Below are positions 1 through 9,279 of a stretch of DNA of 64,000 bases, one piece after another. Made by a program: the position numbers and the translations under genes. The notes under the pieces were generated by a model. That model worked only from the letters and a program-made list of their open reading frames with translations, made no database searches and was not told where the DNA came from. Numbering within the stretch: the first letter of the stretch is position 1; every line of letters begins with the position of its first letter. The DNA lies in contig NZ_KQ948869.1 in the NCBI RefSeq assembly GCF_001514215.1, positions 111,440 to 175,439 on the forward strand. Direction: 5' to 3'. The DNA is from Streptomyces bungoensis (GTDB lineage Bacteria > Actinomycetota > Actinomycetes > Streptomycetales > Streptomycetaceae).

Positions 1-215
1 TGGTCGCCAGCGTCGACACCTACCTCCGCTTCGCCGAGGCGTGCAACCGCCTCGACCTGGAAGCGGGGCCGCGCAAGCCCGCGGGGCTGACCGAGCTCAC
101 GGGGAAAGTCATGGAGTCCGGCGCACGAGGCAAGACGAAGGGCGCCCTGTCGGGTGCTGCGGAGACGATCTCCGATGCCTTCCGGCAGGCACGTGAGGAG
201 AGCCGGGAGCGCTAG
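1..215 (+). CDS. C-terminal end of an unidentified gene (5' truncated)
   Basis: An open frame runs in from the left edge and stops at TAG (213-215), giving the last 70 residues of a protein. The tail is charged (KGALSGAAETISDAF, then EESRER) with no membrane segment or recognisable domain, so I assign no function. GC-rich third positions support real coding. The next gene starts 286 bp downstream, so this gene ends its transcription unit. Confidence 0.55.
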   Translation, partial: VASVDTYLRFAEACNRLDLEAGPRKPAGLTELTGKVMESGARGKTKGALSGAAETISDAFRQAREESRER

Positions 216-501
216 GGATGTCGATCTCATAGGACTCCTCAACCCACGACACACGTGTTCCTCGCTTCACGTCACGCCGGCCCCGCCGAAGCGGTGCGGG
301 CTGTGCGCCATGCGGGCGACGGCCCATCGGGTGAAACCAGCCGGGCGGACGGGACCTCGGCCGCGGGCCTACGCCGGACTCGCGCTCCCGACCTCACACG
401 GTTCCGCGCCCGCGCCATGAGCGGCGGCATCCGTCAACCCGGGCGGGGCGCACGGGGGACCGGGGCGGGCGGCGCCGGCCGGGCCGGGATAGAGGAGAGT
501 C
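216..501. other. Intergenic region upstream of the SGNH hydrolase
   Basis: I see no convincing gene here. Short open frames on both strands lack ribosome binding sites and codon bias. The only clear signal is GAGGAGAG just before the ATG at 502. Confidence 0.5.
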
Positions 502-1311
502 ATGAGAAAGTCCCGGATAGCGCCCTGGGCGGCCGCCCTCCTGCTCGCGGCCGCCTGCACCCTCGCCGGTCCCGCGGCCACCGCGGCGGCACCCGGCCTC
601 GCGGCCACGGGCTACGTGGCCCTCGGTGACTCCTACTCGGCGGGGGTCGGCGCCGGTAGCTACCTCACCGCCGCTCCGCGCTGCCTGCGCAGCAGCCTGT
701 CCTTCCCCGCCCTGTGGGCCGCGGCCCACTCGCCGTCGTCGTTCAGCTTCACCGCCTGCGACGGCGCCCGGACCGGCGACGTGCTGAAGGACCAGCTGGG
801 CCCCCTGGGCCCGCGTACCGGCCTGGTCACCATCACGGCAGGCGGCCGGGACGTGGGCTTCACCAGCGTGATGGCGACCTGCGCGCTGGGCGGGGGCGGC
901 AGGTGCCGGTCCGCCGTGGCCAAGGCCCGCGCCGCCACGGACCGAGCGCTGCCGGGCGACCTCGACCGTCTCTACTCGGCCATCCGCGGCAAGGCGCCCG
1001 CCGCCCGTGTCGTGGTGCTCGGCTACCCGCGCCTGTACCAGTTGCACGGCAGCTGTTCGGGCGGCCTGCCGGACACCGACCGGGCCGCGCTCAACGCCGC
1101 CGCCGACCACCTCGACCAGGTGCTCGCCGCGCGCGCCGCCGCCCACGGTTTCACCTTCGTCGACGTGCGGAGGGCCTTCGGCGGCCACGAGATATGTTCG
1201 TCAGCACCCTGGCTGCACAGCGTCGACTGGCTGGACCTCGGTGCGTCCTACCACCCGACGGCCGGCGGCCACTCCCTCGGCTATCTCCCCCTGCTCACCC
1301 ACGCGCTCTGA
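502..1311 (+). CDS. Secreted SGNH/GDSL hydrolase with altered block III
   Basis: A 269-residue exported esterase/lipase-like protein of the SGNH family. Residues 1-30 are a Sec signal peptide (MRKSR, then an Ala/Leu-rich core, then ATAAA). Block I is GDSYSAG with the nucleophile Ser44. Block V is SYHPTAGGH, carrying the catalytic His. Cysteines spread along the chain suggest disulfides as in Streptomyces extracellular lipases. Block III normally reads GGND, with Asn in the oxyanion hole. Here residues 114-117 read GGRD, so activity may be reduced or altered. The ATG at 502 follows GAGGAGAG. The gene stands alone and its substrate is unknown. Confidence 0.85.
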   Translation: MRKSRIAPWAAALLLAAACTLAGPAATAAAPGLAATGYVALGDSYSAGVGAGSYLTAAPRCLRSSLSFPALWAAAHSPSSFSFTACDGARTGDVLKDQLGPLGPRTGLVTITAGGRDVGFTSVMATCALGGGGRCRSAVAKARAATDRALPGDLDRLYSAIRGKAPAARVVVLGYPRLYQLHGSCSGGLPDTDRAALNAAADHLDQVLAARAAAHGFTFVDVRRAFGGHEICSSAPWLHSVDWLDLGASYHPTAGGHSLGYLPLLTHAL

Positions 1312-1398
1312 GACACGGGGATCACGAAGGTGTACGCCGAGATCGTTCTCCGTCACCCCCCCCGGTTGCCCGCCCCCTCCGCGTGGAACTCAGGCGGC

Positions 1399-1935
1399 AT
1401 GAGCAAGACCGCGCTGATCGTCATCGACATGATCAACACATACGACCACGAGGACGCCGAGCTGCTGCTCCCCTCGGTGACAACCGTCGTGCCCGTGCTG
1501 ACCGACCTCCTCGCACGCGCCCGGCGCGACGACGTGCCGGTGATCTACGTGAACGACAACTTCGGCGAGTGGCGTTCCCACCACGGCGAACTGCTGGATC
1601 ACGCGCTGGCCGGGCCGCATGCAGGGCTCGTCGAGCCGTTGCGGCCCGACAAGGGTTCCCTGTTCGTACTCAAGGCCCGTCACTCGATCTTCTTCGACAC
1701 TCCGCTGGCGTACCTGCTGCGGCAGCAGGGGATCGAGCGGCTCGTACTCTCCGGCCAGGTGACCGAGCAGTGTGTGCTCTACTCGTCCCTCGACGCGCAC
1801 ATCCGGCACTTCGACGTCGTCGTCCCCCGGGACGCGGTGGCGCACATCCACGAGGACCTGGCGGACGCGGCGCTGCGCATGATGGAGCGGAACATGGGGG
1901 CACTGGTCTGCGACAGCCGGGAGCTCTGGGCCTGA
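1399..1935 (+). CDS. Isochorismatase-family cysteine hydrolase
   Basis: A 178-residue cytoplasmic hydrolase of the isochorismatase/nicotinamidase fold. The triad is visible: Asp10 (VIDMIN), Lys92 (LKARHS) and Cys125 in SGQVTEQC, which includes the cis-peptide region before the nucleophile. The family hydrolyses amides or vinyl ethers such as isochorismate, nicotinamide or N-carbamoyl compounds; the substrate cannot be read from sequence. I chose ATG 1399 because the family starts with this beta strand (TALIVIDM). A GTG at 1330 would add 23 unrelated residues. It faces the WD40 gene convergently. Confidence 0.85.
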   Translation: MSKTALIVIDMINTYDHEDAELLLPSVTTVVPVLTDLLARARRDDVPVIYVNDNFGEWRSHHGELLDHALAGPHAGLVEPLRPDKGSLFVLKARHSIFFDTPLAYLLRQQGIERLVLSGQVTEQCVLYSSLDAHIRHFDVVVPRDAVAHIHEDLADAALRMMERNMGALVCDSRELWA

Positions 1936-2010
1936 CCTCGCGCGTCCTGCTCAGCGTCCTTCCTCCGAAGGGAGCACCTCGTACGCCCTGAGCGGTGGAA
2001 CCCCCTGCTG

Positions 2011-4905
2011 TCAGCACAGCCGGCGGTAGGGCACTCCACCGAGGTAGTGGCGCCACTGGCCGTGGGTGAGGGGTCGGCCGGCGTATGTGCACGCGTGGGC
2101 GACCAGTCGGCCGAAATCGGTCGGCAGGGTGTGGGCGGTGCCGTCGAACACGCCGGTGATCGCCTGCTGACCGTCCGGAGTGAACTTCAGTCCCAGTACC
2201 GCCGTCGTGAATCCCGTGAGCACGGTGTCCTTCCGGGGCCGCCGAGGTGAGGAGACTCGCCAGATCCGGGCCGTGCGGTCGTCGCTGGCCGCCGCCAGCA
2301 TGCGGCCGTCGGGGCTGAACTCGACACTGCCGACCACGTCGGTGGGCCCGTCCAGTGCGGCGAGCAGGACCGGGCGGTGCGTTCCCGTGACGCGCCACAG
2401 TTTCACGGGACGGTCACCGCCGCCGGACGTGGCGAGGACAGCGGTGCGCGGGTTGAAGGCGACGGAGAGAGCGGTACCGGTGTGCGCCTGCCAGTCGGCG
2501 CGCTCGACGGGGTGAGCCGGGGACGTGGTGTCCCAGAGGATGACGTGTTCGTCGCCCCCTCCCGCGCTCGCCAGCAGCCGTCCGTCCGCGCTGAAGGCCA
2601 CGGACCGGACCTCGTCCTGATGGCCGTGCAAGCTGACGCCGCGGACGGGTCTCGTGACGGACCGGGTGTTCCACAACACCACGTCCCCGTTGCTGCCGGC
2701 GCTCACGAGGGTGGCTCCGGACGGGCTGAAGGCCAGTGCGCGTACCGTCTTCGTGTGCGTCCGCACGGTGGACAGCCGGCGCGGTCGGTGCGGGTCGGTG
2801 ATGTCCCACAGGATGAGGGTTCCGTCGGCTCCCGCGCCGGCCAGTACGGAGCCGCTGGGGTGCATGGCGACCGCGTAGACGGCGTCCTTGTGGCCGGTGA
2901 GCACAGCTGTCTCACGGGGGTGACGTGGGGTACGCACGTCCCACAGGCGCACGGTGCGGTCCCGGCCTCCCGTTGCCAGGACGCCGCCGTCGGGGCTGAT
3001 GTCGATGGCGTACATCTCGGCCCTGTGCGCGGTCCACGTGGACATCAGCGTGCTGAGGAGCGCGTCGCGGCTGTGCCGGCCAGGCCGTAACCGGTAGGCG
3101 GCCAGGGCGAGCTGTGCGGCTGGACCCGGTGAGCGATGCGACAGTTCGGTGGCCGCCGTGCTCGCGTTGCGGGCGACGGCTTCGTCGCGCTGGGCCCTGA
3201 CCTCCCGGTCGGCGAGCACCGCGAGGAGCGAGGTGGTCAGGGACACGAGGAGGAGCACCGCCGCCGCGGCGATCAGCAGACGCCGTCGGCGCCTGCGCCG
3301 GGCCGCTTCCGCCATGGCCGCCCTGTCCGCTGCCAGACTCGCGTCGAGGAACGCCCTCTCGCGTGCGGTGAGACCCGCGTCTTCGGCCTGGGCCAGGGGG
3401 CGGGCCGCTTCCAGTCGTGCGCCTCTCAGCAGGGCGCCCGGGTCCCGCTGCAGGTGCGCCCAGGTCGCGGCCGCTTCCGTCAGCTGCCGACGGGTGCGCA
3501 GGACCTCGCGGTCCTCCGCGAGCCATCCGCCCAGTCGTGGCCATCCGCGGATGAGTGCTTCGTGCGTCAGTTCCACGTGCTGGCCGTCCACGGTGATCAG
3601 TCGCTCGGCGGCGGCCCGATCGACGATCGTCATGGTGTCCGGATCGGGGGACAACTCGGAGCGGCGGATGCGGCGTTTGGTGTCCTCGACGCCCTCCCCG
3701 ACGGCGACGAGCCTCAGGAAGATGTGCCGGGCTGCCTCCTTCTGCCGGGCACTGAGCGCCTCGTGGAACCGTTCGGCGCTGTGCGCCAGGGCGTGCTCAA
3801 TGGACCCCGCGGTCCGGCAGGCCTCCATGGTCAGCAGCGTGCCCCGGCGGTGCCGCCAGGTTTCCAGGAGCGCGTGGGAGAGCAGCGGGAGTATCCCGGC
3901 GTTGCCCTGGGCCTGGGCGATCAGATAGGCCAGCAGCCTGCCCTCGACTCGGCAGCCGACCGCGTCCGCGGGGCGGCAGATGGCCCGGTGGAGTTCCTCG
4001 CAGTCCATCGGGCCCAGGGTCACCATCGCCGCGTCGAGGGCCCTGGCGAGTTCGACGTGTGCGATGCAGTGGGCGTAGAAGTCCGCGCGGACCCCCAGAA
4101 CGACGCGGCACGCGCTGTTGCCGGCCCGGGCGGCCATGAGCAGAGCATTGATGAAGTGGTTCCGTTCCTCCTGTTGGGGGCAGAGGGTGAAGAGTTCCTC
4201 GAACTGGTCGACGACCAGGATCACCTCGCCCCGCCCGGGGTTCTCGGTGACGATCTGACGCAGGAGGAGGTGGAGGTTCACGGGGTGTGCGCGCACCTCC
4301 TGCAGCAGGCGACCGGGCGTGGTGGTGACATGGCCCGCCAGACGTACCGCCAGCTCCTCCAGCGGCCGGACGCCCGGTGTGAGCGAGACGACGGATCGGC
4401 CTTCGGATCGCAGGCGCGGTGACAGCCCCGCGTGCAGCACCGAGGACTTGCCGGCTCCCGAAGCACCGAAGAGGGCGATGAACCGCTGTTCCGTGAGCCG
4501 CCTTCGCAACTGCTCGACCACGCGTTCACGCCCGAAGAAGAACCGGCTCTGCCGTGAGCCGAAGGAGGCGAGTCCCGGGTAGGGCGAGTCCTCCTCCTCC
4601 GGTGGGGGAGCGGTGCCGTCCGCCGTGCGCTCCGCGAGAGCGACGCCCGCGGCCGTTGTGTGCCAGAGGGCCTCCCATCGCTCCACGTCGCCGCCGCAGG
4701 CACTGACGTAGCCCCGGGTCACTTCCAGGGACGGAAGTTTCCGGCCCGCGGCGGCGCTTGACAGAGTCGCCACCGAATAGTGGGCGCGTGCCGCGAGATC
4801 GCGGTACGAGGGGCTGCCCGCCGTCCGGCGAAGTTCCCTCAGCTCTGCGGCGAACCTCACCACCGGGCCGTCGCCTTCGGGAAGCGGTGACTCTCTGCGC
4901 GGCAT
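2011..4905 (-). CDS. HTH-nSTAND ATPase-membrane-WD40 repeat regulator
   Basis: A 964-residue multidomain protein. Residues 15-75 are an XRE-like helix-turn-helix (SYRDLAARAHYSVATLSSAA). A STAND-type NTPase follows, with Walker A GASGAGKS at 147-154 and Walker B VILVVDQFEE. After a basic stretch there is one membrane span (AAAAVLLLVSLTTSLLAVL, about residue 550). The C-terminus has seven WD40 repeats (LWDV, LWDI, LWNT, LWDT, LWRV, IWRV and a last degenerate blade), enough for one propeller. Known relatives are signalling or conflict-related switches; the ligand is unknown. A TTA codon at 3088-3090 suggests bldA-dependent translation. ATG 4905 follows GGGGGA; an upstream extension to 5043 is less likely. 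Confidence 0.85.
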   Translation of the reverse strand: MPRRESPLPEGDGPVVRFAAELRELRRTAGSPSYRDLAARAHYSVATLSSAAAGRKLPSLEVTRGYVSACGGDVERWEALWHTTAAGVALAERTADGTAPPPEEEDSPYPGLASFGSRQSRFFFGRERVVEQLRRRLTEQRFIALFGASGAGKSSVLHAGLSPRLRSEGRSVVSLTPGVRPLEELAVRLAGHVTTTPGRLLQEVRAHPVNLHLLLRQIVTENPGRGEVILVVDQFEELFTLCPQQEERNHFINALLMAARAGNSACRVVLGVRADFYAHCIAHVELARALDAAMVTLGPMDCEELHRAICRPADAVGCRVEGRLLAYLIAQAQGNAGILPLLSHALLETWRHRRGTLLTMEACRTAGSIEHALAHSAERFHEALSARQKEAARHIFLRLVAVGEGVEDTKRRIRRSELSPDPDTMTIVDRAAAERLITVDGQHVELTHEALIRGWPRLGGWLAEDREVLRTRRQLTEAAATWAHLQRDPGALLRGARLEAARPLAQAEDAGLTARERAFLDASLAADRAAMAEAARRRRRRRLLIAAAAVLLLVSLTTSLLAVLADREVRAQRDEAVARNASTAATELSHRSPGPAAQLALAAYRLRPGRHSRDALLSTLMSTWTAHRAEMYAIDISPDGGVLATGGRDRTVRLWDVRTPRHPRETAVLTGHKDAVYAVAMHPSGSVLAGAGADGTLILWDITDPHRPRRLSTVRTHTKTVRALAFSPSGATLVSAGSNGDVVLWNTRSVTRPVRGVSLHGHQDEVRSVAFSADGRLLASAGGGDEHVILWDTTSPAHPVERADWQAHTGTALSVAFNPRTAVLATSGGGDRPVKLWRVTGTHRPVLLAALDGPTDVVGSVEFSPDGRMLAAASDDRTARIWRVSSPRRPRKDTVLTGFTTAVLGLKFTPDGQQAITGVFDGTAHTLPTDFGRLVAHACTYAGRPLTHGQWRHYLGGVPYRRLC

Positions 4906-5220
4906 GTTTCCCCCGATCCGACCTGTTCTGCGACCAGTGTCGTCGCCCGGGGAAGTCACCGGTGCCGAGGCGGCGATTCCCGGCCCGCTCGTCACCGTCC
5001 GGTGTGACGTTCGGGTTCGGCTCCTCCGTTCAGTGGACGACACCTCCAGCCCGGAGCCACCACCGACGGCTGGGGCTCGCGCGCGCCGGCCGGCCCTTGA
5101 TGTTCGGCGATTGATTGTTCATCGCCGCCGTCCGGACACCGAACAAGGAATCCCGGCTATCCCTGAGCCGAGGCCCCGGGGACGGCCCTGGGCCCGGCAC
5201 ACCCTCACACAGGAGGCTCG

Positions 5221-5640
5221 ATGCGTTCGGTACTCGTCGCGGCAGCGGTGTTCGGCCTGGTCGTAGGCAGCGGCGCGGCCGCCGGAGCCGCGGAGACGGC
5301 TCAGGCGTCCAGCGCGAGCTGGACATGCGCGAAGGAGGTGTGTCTTCGGGTGGGCAGCGAGGCTCGGCTGAAGGACGCGCGCGGATGCAACCACAAGGTC
5401 TGCATCAGCGTGACCGGCAACGCGTCCGGCTACACGACCCGAGGCAGCTACAGCGGCACGAACCGGTTCTACGGCCACATCAACGTCTGGGGCCCCAACA
5501 TGAGGGTCAACGGCCAGGACAGCGCCTATCCCGGCGTGGCGGGGTCCGGCAGGGGGACCGGTCAGACCTGCGCCGAGGGGTGGGAGCTCTCCGGCGGCAC
5601 GTACACCTCCGTCGGACTGCCCTGCAAGGACGTCAGCTGA
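5221..5640 (+). CDS. Small secreted six-cysteine protein, unknown function
   Basis: A 139-residue protein with an N-terminal signal peptide (MRSVLVAAAVFGLVVG, then an AGAAETAQA cleavage region). The mature part of about 110 residues has six cysteines (WTC, EVC, RGC, KVC, QTC, LPC) that could form three disulfides. It is rich in Gly, Ser, Thr and Tyr, like small extracellular beta proteins. I do not recognise the family. The start follows AGGAGGCTCG directly. It is monocistronic, between two unrelated genes. Confidence 0.75.
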   Translation: MRSVLVAAAVFGLVVGSGAAAGAAETAQASSASWTCAKEVCLRVGSEARLKDARGCNHKVCISVTGNASGYTTRGSYSGTNRFYGHINVWGPNMRVNGQDSAYPGVAGSGRGTGQTCAEGWELSGGTYTSVGLPCKDVS

Positions 5641-5831
5641 CGCCGATGACGGTGACCTGATGACGTGTCGAGCCGTAGCCGGTCTCTCGGGAGATCGGCT
5701 GCGGCCACGCGTTCGCGCGCCGTTCAGGAAGCCGAGTCGACGGTCCTGCGCCGGGTCTGACGGGCAGTACTGGACCCCTGGCCACTGACCGAAGGTCGAT
5801 ATTTCGCGTCGTCTCGGGTACCCGGCGACTC

Positions 5832-6896
5832 ATGGGATCTTTGAGCTCGCCTGCACTGCTGGTGCTCTTCCTGGCCAGTGCGGCCGTCATCTGGTACGCG
5901 GGGATCAAGCTGTCCGACACGACCGATGTGCTCTCCGAACGTCTCCACCTCGGCGGCGCGTTGGGCGGCCTGATCCTTCTGGCGATCGCCACGAACCTGC
6001 CGGAGATCGCCATCACGGCCGGCGCTGCCGTGGCCGGTCAGCTCGGGGTGGCGGTGGGCAACATCCTGGGCGGCATCGCCGTCCAGACGGTCGTACTGGT
6101 CGTCCTGGACGCGGCGGGGGTACGGCCGCGCGCCCCGCTGACCCGGCTGGCCGCCAGTCTCGTCCTGGTCCTGGAGGGCGCGCTGGTCATCGCCGTGCTG
6201 GGCGTGGTCGTCATGGGCACGCAGTTGTCCGGCGGCCTGGCCTTCGCCCGGCTCAGCCCGGCAGCCGTGGTCGTCGCCGCCTTCTGGGTGATCGGCCTGC
6301 TGCTGCTGAACCGGGCCGGCAAGGGGCTGCCGTGGCGGGAGGGCGGGGACGCCCCCGGCGCTCAGCCGGAGCCGCGGGGCCACTCCAAGGGCAAGAAGGA
6401 GAAGGCCGCCACCGGCAAGGGCGTCAGCACCGGGCGAGCGGCGCTGGTCTTCACCGCCGCCGCCGTGGCGACGCTGGTCGCCGGTGTGGTGATCGAGCGC
6501 AGCGGTGAGGAGTTCTTCGCCCGGCAGGGCCTGAGCGGCATCCTCTTCGGCGCGACCGTGCTGGCCACCGCCACCTCCCTGCCGGAGATCAGCACCGGGC
6601 TGACCTCGACGAAGCTGGGCGACTACCAGCTCGCCATCAGCGACATCTTCGGCGGCAACGCCTTCTTGCCGGTGCTGTTCCTGCCGGCCACCGTCATCTC
6701 CGGCAAGCCGGTGCTTCCCGACGCTCACCACACCGACATCTACCTCACCGCCCTCGGCATCATCCTGACCACCGTCTACATCACCGGGCTGATCTTCCGG
6801 CCGCAGCGGCAGTATCTGCGGATGGGCGTCGACAGCATCGCCGTCCTCGTGCTCTACGCCATAGGCATCGCCGGCCTGACCACCATCGGCGGCTGA
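5832..6896 (+). CDS. Calcium/cation antiporter (CaCA superfamily)
   Basis: A 354-residue integral membrane transporter with about ten hydrophobic helices in two halves. Each half carries the alpha-repeat signature of Na+/Ca2+ and H+/Ca2+ exchangers: ATNLPEIAITAG with GNILGG in the first, ATSLPEISTGL with SDIFGGNAF in the second. The acidic Glu in each repeat is the ion-binding residue of the family. A basic cytoplasmic loop (KGKKEKAATGKG) joins the halves. It would exchange Ca2+ or another cation for H+ or Na+ across the cytoplasmic membrane. It is not obviously in an operon. Confidence 0.88.
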   Translation: MGSLSSPALLVLFLASAAVIWYAGIKLSDTTDVLSERLHLGGALGGLILLAIATNLPEIAITAGAAVAGQLGVAVGNILGGIAVQTVVLVVLDAAGVRPRAPLTRLAASLVLVLEGALVIAVLGVVVMGTQLSGGLAFARLSPAAVVVAAFWVIGLLLLNRAGKGLPWREGGDAPGAQPEPRGHSKGKKEKAATGKGVSTGRAALVFTAAAVATLVAGVVIERSGEEFFARQGLSGILFGATVLATATSLPEISTGLTSTKLGDYQLAISDIFGGNAFLPVLFLPATVISGKPVLPDAHHTDIYLTALGIILTTVYITGLIFRPQRQYLRMGVDSIAVLVLYAIGIAGLTTIGG

Positions 6897-7026
6897 CCAT
6901 GCCGTGACCGCTCGGCGACGCAACCCACCCTCATCCGCCTCGTCAGCGCTCTGGCAGACGGCCTGGCGCGCCGGCCGCGAACACCGGCGCCGGCACGGCG
7001 ATCGGCGCCGTCAGTGGCATCCGTGC

Positions 7027-8010
7027 TCACCCGGGGCGCTTCACGGCCCGGCCGACCAGGAAGGTCTCCGCGGCGGTGATGCCCAGACCGGTGAGGTCCT
7101 CGCTGATGAAGCGGTACAGCGCTGCGGTGTCCGGCAGCCACAGCGCCAGGGAGAGGTTGCTGCGCCCGGTGCCGGCCAGTGCGCCGTGCACGGCCGGGTG
7201 TGCGGCGAGGGCCCGGCCGGCCGCGTCCAGCCGGTCGGGCGGGAGTTGCAGCCACACGTTGGCGTCGACATGCAGGCCCAGCCGCCGGGGATCGACCACG
7301 ACCTCCGTGCGCAGCAGGCCCTCGGAGAGCAGCGCGGCCAGTCGCCGGCGGACCGTCGAGGCCGGGTGACCGGTGCGCTCGGCGACAGCCGACGCGGACG
7401 ACCGGCCGTCCTCGGCCAGAGCGGCTGCGATGGCCCGGTCGGCCTCGTCCAACTCCCGCCACGCCGGGGCGACGCACGGCGGAGTGAGCGCCTGCCGCTC
7501 GGCCGGGGCGAGCACGTCCAGCCGCCACTCGTGGGCCTGGCGGAAGGCGTGCAGCACCGTCTGCGCCTCCACCGAGGTGACGGCGCTGGTGGCGGGCAGT
7601 TGCTCGAAGAGCAGGCGGTTGCGCTGGGCGGCGGACCCGCGGGTGAACTGGACGGCGTGGATCTCGTCCCCCGCGGCGGACACGTCCAGGAACGGGATGT
7701 CGTCCCGGGCGGCGAGCGCCGCGACGATCTGCTGAAGCCTGCCGCGCAGCACGCGGATGCGGAGCTGTACCGCTCCCAGATCCGGGGGCTGCGCCAGGCG
7801 GCCGCGGACGCGGACGGTGCCCTGGCGGGTCAGGGCCCCAAGCCGCCGGTGCACCTCGCGGGTGCTGACGCCGAGTACGCTCGCCAGCCGCTCCGCGGCC
7901 GCGCGGCCGTCGCACTGCAGCGCGGCGATCAGACGCTGGTCGGCGGCCGACAGGACGTCAGCGTCACCCGGGTCGGGGGCGCCGCCGTGGTTGCCTTCGC
8001 TGTGCTTCAC
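7027..8010 (-). CDS. Lrp/AsnC-type regulator with two HTH domains
   Basis: A 327-residue DNA-binding protein with duplicated AsnC-type N-terminal domains: LSAADQRLIAALQCDGR near residue 20 and LDEADRAIAAALAEDGR near residue 186. The second is followed by the ligand-binding region. Classical Lrp proteins are about 150 residues, so this is the doubled actinobacterial form. The start is GTG at 8008-8010. The inositol-phosphatase-like gene ends 19 bp upstream on the same strand, so the two are probably co-transcribed. Confidence 0.85.
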   Translation of the reverse strand: MKHSEGNHGGAPDPGDADVLSAADQRLIAALQCDGRAAAERLASVLGVSTREVHRRLGALTRQGTVRVRGRLAQPPDLGAVQLRIRVLRGRLQQIVAALAARDDIPFLDVSAAGDEIHAVQFTRGSAAQRNRLLFEQLPATSAVTSVEAQTVLHAFRQAHEWRLDVLAPAERQALTPPCVAPAWRELDEADRAIAAALAEDGRSSASAVAERTGHPASTVRRRLAALLSEGLLRTEVVVDPRRLGLHVDANVWLQLPPDRLDAAGRALAAHPAVHGALAGTGRSNLSLALWLPDTAALYRFISEDLTGLGITAAETFLVGRAVKRPG

Positions 8011-8029
8011 ACCGTGCAGTGTGGCGGCG

Positions 8030-8821
8030 TCAGCCGAGGATCGTGTCGAGGATCAGGGGATGCAGCGGCTGCGGCGCGGCGAGGAAGCCGTCGGCGCCGG
8101 CCCGCCACGGCCGTCCGGCGAGGTCGGTGACGGTCAGGCCGGCCTCCGCGGCGATCAGCGCGGGGCCGATCAGGTTGGCGTCGTCGGTGCCGTACTGCCA
8201 GAACCCGTCCAGCCGGCCGGCCGCGGTGTCGGCGATCTGCCAGGAGGTGGCGCCGAGGTCGCGGACCGCGCCCGCCTTCGGGAGCAGCGCGCTCAGCGAC
8301 CGGCCGGCGCCCCGTACGGCCTCGGGCTCGCGGGCGACACCCGGCGGCTGGCTGGTGCCCAGCAGGGCGGCGTCGAGCGTGCGCTTGCCGGAGGGGCGCA
8401 TCGGCCTTCCGTCACGCAGGGCGCCGCCGCCCGGCGCCGCGACGCAGGTCTCGCCGAGCAACGGGTGGTGCAGCACCGTGGCCACCGCTCGGCGCTCGCG
8501 CACCAGGGTGAGCGAGACGCACCACTGCGGCAGCCCTTGGAGGAACTGCACCGCGCCGTCCACGGCGTCGGCGATCCACACCTCCCCGTCCCCGGGCAGG
8601 CGGGTGTCCAGTTCGTCGGCCCACACGGCCCCGGGCCGCAGCGGGCCGAGGCGCTCGTGCAGCAGGGCCAGCGCGGGCTCGTCGACGGCCGAGAAGCGGT
8701 GCAGGAACTCCTCCCGGTCCCGGGCCGGCTCGGGAGGGAGGTCGAACGTGCGCACCAGCGCGCCGACGGCGTGGACGGCTTCGGTCATCGGTTCGAGCAG
8801 CTGGGAGTCAGCGGGTGACAT
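8030..8821 (-). CDS. Inositol monophosphatase-like protein with degenerate metal site
   Basis: A 263-residue protein with the overall layout of the inositol monophosphatase/FBPase family. Several metal-binding positions differ. The GEE motif is replaced by WADELD. The DPIDGT motif reads DAVDGA followed by VQF. The WDxAAG region reads TDDANLIGPAL. Catalysis may therefore be weak, or the protein may only bind a ligand. It could also be active with a shifted metal set. ATG at 8821 follows GGAGGG. It leads a two-gene unit with the AsnC-type regulator, so it may supply or sense that regulator's effector. Confidence 0.75.
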   Translation of the reverse strand: MSPADSQLLEPMTEAVHAVGALVRTFDLPPEPARDREEFLHRFSAVDEPALALLHERLGPLRPGAVWADELDTRLPGDGEVWIADAVDGAVQFLQGLPQWCVSLTLVRERRAVATVLHHPLLGETCVAAPGGGALRDGRPMRPSGKRTLDAALLGTSQPPGVAREPEAVRGAGRSLSALLPKAGAVRDLGATSWQIADTAAGRLDGFWQYGTDDANLIGPALIAAEAGLTVTDLAGRPWRAGADGFLAAPQPLHPLILDTILG

Positions 8822-9279
8822 GGCGGGGGTCCCTCCGGTCGCGGTCCTGCACTGCGGGGTGTGAGAGGAGCCTGCCGTCGTGCAGGCGGTGAGGGCTGTC
8901 AGGAGGGCCGTTCGCGGTCGAAACTCGCGCCATCGGTCGATACGATGAGCGATCCTGCCGCCCAGGCCCCTCTCTGTGGCTGCCCGGGCCGGGGCTTGTC
9001 ATCCACCCGGTGACCAGCGACGTCACCGCCCATGCTCCCGTCGCCGGGCGCAGAGCGGCCTCGGTGCCTCGGCGGTCAGCCCTGTGCGGTGGGGCGCAGC
9101 ACCGTCGACTGGCGACGACCTCGTCAGCGGCCACATCGCGCGGTTGCCGACCCGGGCCGTCCGCACCGCGCTGCCCGGCGTGGAACCCGCCGCATCGCGG
9201 GCGGCCGCAGGCCAGTTCGACCCGCTCTCGCTGCGCGAACGGGCCGGCCTGCTGCGCGACGCCCTCGCCGCCCAGGCAC
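8822..9279. other. Intergenic region with no convincing gene
   Basis: About 460 bp between the divergent IMPase-like and TetR genes. Open frames exist on both strands but none has a good ribosome binding site or a recognisable product. It presumably holds the promoter of the IMPase/AsnC pair. Confidence 0.4.

Noticed and set aside
213..228. CTAGGGATGTCGATCT, partly like a PAS-LuxR box
   Set aside because: Only about 11 of 16 positions fit, the right arm is missing, and it overlaps a stop codon far from the cluster.
4906..5043. Extended N-terminus of the WD40 regulator
   Set aside because: A good ribosome site precedes ATG 4905, and the extra 46 residues look like antisense of the promoter region.
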